Source of the DNA: Apostichopus japonicus | Taxonomy: Eukaryota; Echinodermata; Holothuroidea; Aspidochirotida; Stichopodidae | Assembly: GCF_037975245.1 (NCBI RefSeq) | Contig: NC_092571.1 | Coordinates: forward strand, 8,218,501 to 8,282,500 | Length of the DNA: 64,000 nucleotides | Reading direction: 5' to 3' | Shown: positions 59,998 to 64,000 of the stretch, in pieces | How positions within the stretch are numbered: position 1 is the stretch's first letter | How the letters are laid out: every line of letters begins with the position of its first letter | Notes under the pieces: model-generated | Database searches by the model: none | What the model saw: the letters and a program-made list of their open reading frames with translations, nothing else | Told to the model about the DNA's origin: nothing | Made by a program: the position numbers and the translations under genes

Positions 59998-60147
59998 TCA
60001 GCATCCATAGCCTTAGTGGTTAGGGTGTCAGCCTTAAAGCGGGAGGCCCGGGTTCGAATCCCGGTGGAGACTGGAAGTTTTTTCACTGTTCTTGATTTTC
60101 CTACTCATTATGATTTCAATTATATGTGTATATATATATATATATAT
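59998..60147 (+). mobile_element. tRNA-derived SINE, family 3, copy 1
   Basis: Head ATCAGCATCCATAGCC, A-box-like CTTAGTGGTTAGGGTG, B-box GGGTTCGAATCC, then TTTTTTCACTGTTCTTGATT and an (AT)n tail. The tRNA half is well kept but lacks a matching acceptor stem. Confidence 0.88.
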
Positions 60148-60188
60148 GTCAATGCAATGCAATGGAGGTAAACGACAAAGGCAAATGA

Positions 60189-60324
60189 ATATATATAAAT
60201 GAAAATCGTAATGAGTTGGAAAATCAAGAACAGTGAAAAAACTTTCAGCCTCCACCGGGATTCGAACCACAGGCCTTCCGCTCTGTACGCGAACACCCTA
60301 ACCACTAGGCTATGGACGCTGATT
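60189..60324 (-). mobile_element. tRNA-derived SINE, family 3, copy 2
   Basis: Inverted copy: minus strand reads AATCAGCGTCCATAGCC, CTAGTGGTTAGGGTGTTCG, GGTTCGAATCCCGGTGGAG, then TTTTTTCACTGTTCTTGATT and a TATATA tail. Directly after its head, 60325-60385 is a plus-strand 3' fragment of the same family. Confidence 0.88.
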
Positions 60325-60385
60325 AGTTTTTTCACTGTTTTTGATTTTCCAACTCATTACGATTTTCATTTATATATATACATAT
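60325..60385 (+). mobile_element. SINE family 3, 3' fragment
   Basis: AGTTTTTTCACTGTTTTTGA, TTTTCCAACTCATTACG and a TATATA tail match the 3' half of the neighbouring SINEs. It is fused head-to-inner-end with copy 2. Confidence 0.8.
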
Positions 60386-60489
60386 ATATATGATATGATA
60401 GATGGCATTAATTCCAGGTGAAGAGTGCTCAATATACCTGGGTATAGAGCTGGATAGGTATAAATAATGTACACTCGTACAAAGTTTGC

Positions 60490-60532
60490 GCTATTACTCG
60501 AGTTTCATGCTTCTTCGCAATCGTCAGATAGC
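60490..60532 (-). ncRNA. Candidate hammerhead ribozyme (minus strand)
   Basis: Mirror image of the plus-strand motif, generated by the palindrome. On the minus strand it lies in sense orientation within an intron of the ATP13A transcript. Confidence 0.45.
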
Positions 60533-60540
60533 TATCTTTA

Positions 60541-60583
60541 GCTATCTGACGATTGCGAAGAAGCATGAAACTCGAGTAATAGC
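60541..60583 (+). ncRNA. Candidate hammerhead ribozyme (plus strand)
   Basis: Order of parts: stem I GCTAT, core CTGACGA, stem II TTGC with loop GAAGAA and GCAT, core GAAA, stem III CT-CG-AG closing to the GTA triplet, stem I return strand ATAGC. The CUGANGA and GAAA boxes are the invariant hammerhead core, and both strands of stem I pair perfectly (GCTAT with ATAGC). Predicted cleavage would follow A60578. The first stem II pair is U-U and stem III is minimal, as in dimer-type hammerheads of retroelements. Folding and activity are untested. Confidence 0.5.
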
Positions 60584-60614
60584 GCAAACTTTGTACGAGT
60601 GTACATTATTTATA

Positions 60615-60644
<30 letters not shown>

Positions 60645-60648
<4 letters not shown>

Positions 60649-60750
60649 ATTGAAATTGTAGTGAGTTGGAAAATCCACAACAGTGAAAAAACTTCCAGCC
60701 TCCATCGGGATTCAAACCTGGGCCTCCCGCTTTAATGTGGACACCCTAAA
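60645..60750 (-). mobile_element. tRNA-derived SINE, family 3, truncated copy
   Basis: GTGAGTTGGAAAATCCACAA, CAGCCTCCATCGGGATTCAA and ACACCCTAA match the family in inverted orientation, but the A-box half is missing beyond the AT repeat at 60750. Confidence 0.8.
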
Positions 60751-61216
60751 TATATATCTATATATACACATATATAGGCAGAAATGCTCAGTGCCTTAGC
60801 TTCGCTGTTTTTCAGGGGCGACCGGGCCCGCCCCTCCTTACGATCACCCTGCCGTTTCAACCCATTTTTACCCCCAGTCCCCCCTCCTTCATCCGTCCTT
60901 CTACTTCCCTACTCGCCAACTCCATAGTAGCTCCATGTTTTGACCATGCAGCGATTGCAACGACCAACTCTTCAAAAAACCCAGTACCTACAGTGTGCAT
61001 ATCTCTCGCTAAATTTGTTCACTGTATACTACTGCATGTACATGCCTGTTCGAGCTTCATTTTCAACTACACATGCGCAAATTTTTAAAATTTACTTCAC
61101 TCCTCGCTTACCTGTCTCACCACAACCTTAGCACACTCATATAAATATACAGGTAGGAGAATCATAGGTAGGATAATCACAAAAAAACTGTCGACTTGAG
61201 AAAAAAAAATGAGCAC
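60751..61216. other. ATP13A intron, unique part
   Basis: Mixed sequence with a C-rich patch near 60826-60890; no gene or repeat recognised. The plus-strand frame at 60940-61131 shows no domain. Confidence 0.45.
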
Positions 61217-61321
61217 CTCTTCTAGAATGTGTGGGTGATGCTCCTTTATGATGTCAAAACTGGGGCCATCAGTCACAAAACCTTTAAAGGATGGTGGCAT
61301 CAGTAAGGGATCTCCCAGAGC
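61217..61321 (-). CDS. ATP13A3: ATP13A exon: P-domain segment
   Basis: Acceptor CATGTCCCTTGCAG, donor GAAGAG|GTGCTC. 105 bases, phase 0 at both ends. Reads FVTDGPSFDIIKEHHPHILE, which corresponds to the [20 protein letters not shown] region of human ATP13A3. Confidence 0.85.
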
Positions 61322-61851
61322 CTGCAAGGGACATGGACAGGATAGAACACGCAAAGTAAGATGCTTCAAAAAGTAATCAAAGATAAGCATACATATATTG
61401 AGGGGAAAATACAATTCATGAAAAGCTAATAAAATATCAGCTTTAGTTTAATCACACGTCTTCTTTGTGGGATCAATCAAAAGTAATTGTTTCCTAGGCT
61501 CCCAGTTCATGATGTCAAAACAACGTACATCGATACAATATAAATACAACAAACATAAATAAAACAACACACATCATTGACAAATAAATATTTAAAAAAA
61601 ATAAAAATACCTGCAAATTGCTAAAATCTGCTATGACATATAAACAACATTCTATTTAGCAAAATTTTGATAAAAAACGTAAGTTCAGAGATTATAATTA
61701 TGTGGAAATTATGATCGAAAAAGGTTTTTTTTTTCATTTATTTTTTAATAAAATTCACACTTGGTGATGATTGTCACTCAGTATCAACTAGTCTGGTTCA
61801 GCAAAAATAAAATCTCTAAAATAATTGTCATAAAGAATAGAAAAAAAGTAC
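61322..61851. other. ATP13A intron, no feature
   Basis: AT-rich, about 530 bp, with poly-A and poly-T runs; nothing recognised. Confidence 0.5.
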
Positions 61852-62018
61852 CGATTTTTCTTTTTTGGATTTTGATTGGTCCAGGAGGTCATATCTAACT
61901 TCTTTATGCACGGTGGTGCCGTTATTTTGATTTTCTGTGAGTATCCTGTACACATTGGCACACTGTTGAAACATGCCGCTCTCTTGGGCTATGTGTATGG
62001 CAGTTAAGATGTTGTCAC
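61852..62018 (-). CDS. ATP13A3: ATP13A exon: DN of TGDN and P-domain linker
   Basis: Acceptor CAATTTTACAG, donor AATCG|GTACTT. 167 bases: two bases completing the Gly of TGDN, then 55 codons. Reads DNILTAIHIAQESGMF, matching human DSMLTAVSVARDCGMI, followed by a variable loop ending in KSKKEKS. Confidence 0.88.
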
Positions 62019-62368
62019 CTGTAAAATTGTAATTATTTAAGCTAAAATGATGATAAAAAAAATATATTTTCTCAATACGTGCAACTGCACAGAATGTATT
62101 TTTTTCATAGCTCTAGGTATTAATAGTTAAACATGATAAAACAGAGTGAAGCAAATTGTAAGCGTTCCTCTTTTTAATTTTTATTTCAACATCCGTTTTC
62201 CATAACCAACGGGTCAGTTTTAAATTAAAGCAAAACATGATACACCTACTCACTGTGCCCAGCCCTAAATTGAGTCCTACTTAATGCCATTAACAGCCAC
62301 AGATACCACAAAGAGTTCACAGGACATGATTTCTAATGGAATCCTCCAAGAAGTTACTGTAAGATGGC

Positions 62369-62430
62369 TTACCTGTTAATATGATTGTCCTCTTCTCAGC
62401 AGCGTGAAGAAGATGGGAGACTGTCACAGT
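62369..62430 (-). pseudogene. Partial duplicate of the TGDN-side ATP13A exon
   Basis: 62 bases nearly identical to 62504-62565, including the donor (ACAG|GTAAGC). It keeps an open frame reading HLLHAAEKRTIILTG, but no acceptor or upstream exon half is present: the match stops abruptly at a poly-G run on the minus strand. Likely a pseudo-exon from a local duplication. Confidence 0.85.
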
Positions 62431-62507
62431 CCCCCCTCCCCCCAACCCCACTCTTCAACTGAACAAACCTGTTAACCTGTTCACATATTAACTTATGCTA
62501 ACCTTAC

Positions 62508-62632
62508 CTGTTAACATGATTGTCCTCTTCTCAGCAGCGTGAAGCTGATGGAAGACTGTCACAGTTTCCGGTTTGAGTTGATTCTGCATCACAAGCAGCC
62601 CGACAAAACTCAGCCCCGACTCTAATTTGGTT
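62508..62632 (-). CDS. ATP13A3: ATP13A exon: leads into TGDN motif
   Basis: Acceptor TTTTATAACAG, donor ACAG|GTAAGG (GT at 62507-62506). 125 bases. Reads FVGLLVMQNQLKPETV then FHQLHAAEKRTIMLTG, against human FMGLIIMQNKLKQETP and LHKANIRTVMVTG. The TG of TGDN is at the exon end. A partial copy of this exon's 3' half lies 135 bp further on at 62369-62430. Confidence 0.92.
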
Positions 62633-62811
62633 CTGTTATAAAAAAAAATGTTAAAAAAAAGAAGATTAAAATCCAACTTAATGCACACTAAGGTGCAATG
62701 GGGGTTAAAACATTTATGTGCACCCAGCCATAACAATACCCTTTAATATAGAGATACCGATGTTATCGACGAACGTCCCCAAAACTGCTAAGCAAACTTG
62801 TCTGCCTCTGA

Positions 62812-62875
62812 AGAAGATCCCGTGTAGGGTCGAACCATCAAATGTCTTACTTTACCAAGCAGTTTGTTAACACTT
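62812..62875 (+). repeat. Dispersed repeat fragment with decayed hammerhead-like core
   Basis: GCCTCTGAAGAAGATCCC and GTGTAGGGTCGAACC keep CTGAAGA and a GATCCC/GGGTC stem, but the second box is GAAC rather than GAAA. The following ACCAAGCAGTTTGTTAACA is the inverted AGCAAACTGCTT flank of the 15.3-kb element. Confidence 0.7.
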
Positions 62876-63296
62876 TTATCTTCCCTCTTTCAAGCAAACT
62901 TTACATTATTCTGGTATATATCAGAGAAATGATATAGCCTATATATCATAACACACTACTTCAAATTGCCTTTATGTGTGTTATGTTTCCATTATAGGAA
63001 AAAATCATGTCAATTTTATCAAGAAAAGCAAAATCATTTTTTCTTCTCAAATTGCAATTCTGACATTTCATTCACTTTGCTGTTGCCTACGGATAATTTC
63101 CAGCAAATTGGTAGAGCAATTAAATTCAGTATTAGGCGTAACATCCCTTCAAGAAAAAAATCTGTTTTCTTAGCTTCCTAGGTACACAACATGTTACATA
63201 CAACATGCTTGTTTTTTTGGGGTCCATAGTCCTGAATTATCACACACAAATGGCTTTTTAATGGTGGACATAATTTCAAGATGATTAGTCTTTTAC

Positions 63297-63417
63297 CTGT
63301 TTGTCTGGTCTGCCTCTGTAAATGTAACATCTGTAGCTAACACTTTGGTGGCGAGTCCAATCACCCGAAAACCTTTCCTGGTATGGCTTTCCAAAATTCC
63401 CTTAAAATTGTGTGGAA
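63297..63417 (-). CDS. ATP13A3: ATP13A exon: nucleotide-binding domain end
   Basis: Acceptor TTTAATACAG (AG at 63419-63418), donor AACAG|GTAAAA. 121 bases: two bases, 39 codons, two bases. Reads PHNFKGILESHTRKGFRVIG then LATKVL, matching human [20 protein letters not shown] and LAHRKL. Confidence 0.9.
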
Positions 63418-63429
63418 CTGTATTAAAGC

Positions 63430-63600
63430 AAGAAAGAATAAATAAATATAAATAAATAAATAAAAATCATAAATATAAATAAATAAATAAATAAAAATAA
63501 CTACAAATAAATATAAATAAATAATAAACAAATTAATATAAATAATAATAAATAATAAACAAATAAATACATAACTAAATATATACATAAATAAATGAAC
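63430..63600. repeat. AAAT-type microsatellite
   Basis: AAATAAAT and ATAAATAAA repeats over about 170 bp in the intron upstream of the first visible ATP13A exon. Confidence 0.95.
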
Positions 63601-63794
63601 AAACAAACAAACACAGTGTTATGGTGACAACTGTCAGTGTGTTGCAATGTTTACTAATTTCCAAGAACTTAGCACTGCTCACTCCAAACTGTGTTTTTTT
63701 TGGGGGGGAAAATCCCTTAAATCTGATTAATAGAAGAACAATATGGTCACAACAATATGCTATATGTTTTGCAAACTGATGCATTATGTCATCA

Positions 63795-63882
63795 GTGTTA
63801 TGGTCGAGTGGATAACAGTGGTGACATTAGAAGCAATGAGACCTAGCATCATAGGGACGCTGTGGATTCGATCACTAGGTGC
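63795..63882 (+). mobile_element. Possible tRNA-derived SINE head
   Basis: TTATGGTCGAGTGGATAAC resembles an A box and GTGGATTCGATCAC a B box 50-60 bases further on, the arrangement of a tRNA-derived promoter. No pairing acceptor stem and the element's end is not seen. Confidence 0.45.
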
Positions 63883-64000
63883 AAGTTTTCATTCAGGAGA
63901 AATCAACGGTTTTCCATCTGAAATGGTCTTCCACACAGCGGGAAAAGAACAAATTCCAAAATGCACTAAAACTGTGCATAGGATGGACCATCCACATGAA

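Larger units (their letters stand above)
60454..60619. repeat. Perfect palindrome, 81-bp arms and 4-base loop
   Basis: Arms at 60454-60534 and 60539-60619 are exact reverse complements around TCTT. Outer ends are ATAGGTATAAATAATGTAC and its complement. Each arm contains a hammerhead-like motif. Confidence 0.97.
45714..63417 (-). other. ATP13A3: ATP13A-type P5B ATPase gene, 3' half (twelve exons)
   Basis: Twelve exons with GT-AG borders and fully consistent phases encode the last 517 codons of a P5B-ATPase. Family members sit in late endosomes and lysosomes and, for ATP13A2/A3, export polyamines. Visible parts are the end of the nucleotide-binding domain, [21 protein letters not shown] (the P5B form of the hinge motif), and membrane segments M5-M10. 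Alignment with remembered human ATP13A3 is gap-free over several exon joins. The 5' half, including the DKTGT aspartate, lies beyond 64000. Which vertebrate paralogue (A2 to A5) is closest cannot be settled by eye. Confidence 0.9.

Overview
This is nuclear DNA from an animal. It is AT-rich, genes are split by long introns with GT-AG borders, and the intervening DNA is full of short transposons, tRNA-derived SINEs, microsatellites, minisatellites and long poly-G/poly-C runs. The gene set and repeat style suggest a marine invertebrate, perhaps a deuterostome such as an echinoderm (inference only; no lineage-specific marker was seen).

Three genes can be rebuilt by splicing, all on the minus strand. 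(1) The 5' end of a GOLIM4-like Golgi membrane protein gene: exon 1 at 4785-5073 and exon 2 at 600-674; the rest lies off the left edge. (2) A PRDM2 (RIZ) homologue: four small exons at 31000-31100, 23465-23568, 23076-23231 and 21865-21940 encode the N-terminus and PR/SET domain, and one 4-kb exon at 17153-21162 encodes all ten zinc fingers and a CtBP-type PLDLT motif. Spliced from the first ATG in the first recognised exon it is one open frame of 1474 codons. (3) The C-terminal 517 codons of a P5B-type transport ATPase (ATP13A2/3 group), in twelve exons from 63417 down to 45714 with matching phases throughout. It includes the TGDN and GDGAND motifs and the last six membrane segments; its 5' half lies off the right edge.

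Layout: 1-5073 GOLIM4; 5074-10.8 kb a transposon belt (three hAT-type elements with target-site duplications and a SINE); 10.8-17.15 kb probable long PRDM2 3' UTR; 17.15-31.1 kb PRDM2; 31.1-45.7 kb gene-poor, with two hAT elements and a 1.4-kb AT-rich tandem array; 45.7-64 kb ATP13A, whose introns hold most of the unusual structure.

The most interesting observations are in the ATP13A introns. A 2.6-kb, 32-bp minisatellite grows directly out of an exon end, so that every unit carries a copy of that exon's 5' splice site. Two other exons of the same gene have decayed partial copies of their 3' ends just downstream. A perfect 81-bp palindrome carries a hammerhead-ribozyme-like core on both strands. 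A 16-bp minisatellite is present as two opposed arrays able to fold into a hairpin of about 270 bp. A 412-bp unit is repeated four times almost without change. Seven small hAT-like elements with 8-bp target-site duplications are spread through the window. No prokaryotic features, CRISPR arrays, rRNA genes or intact tRNA genes were seen.
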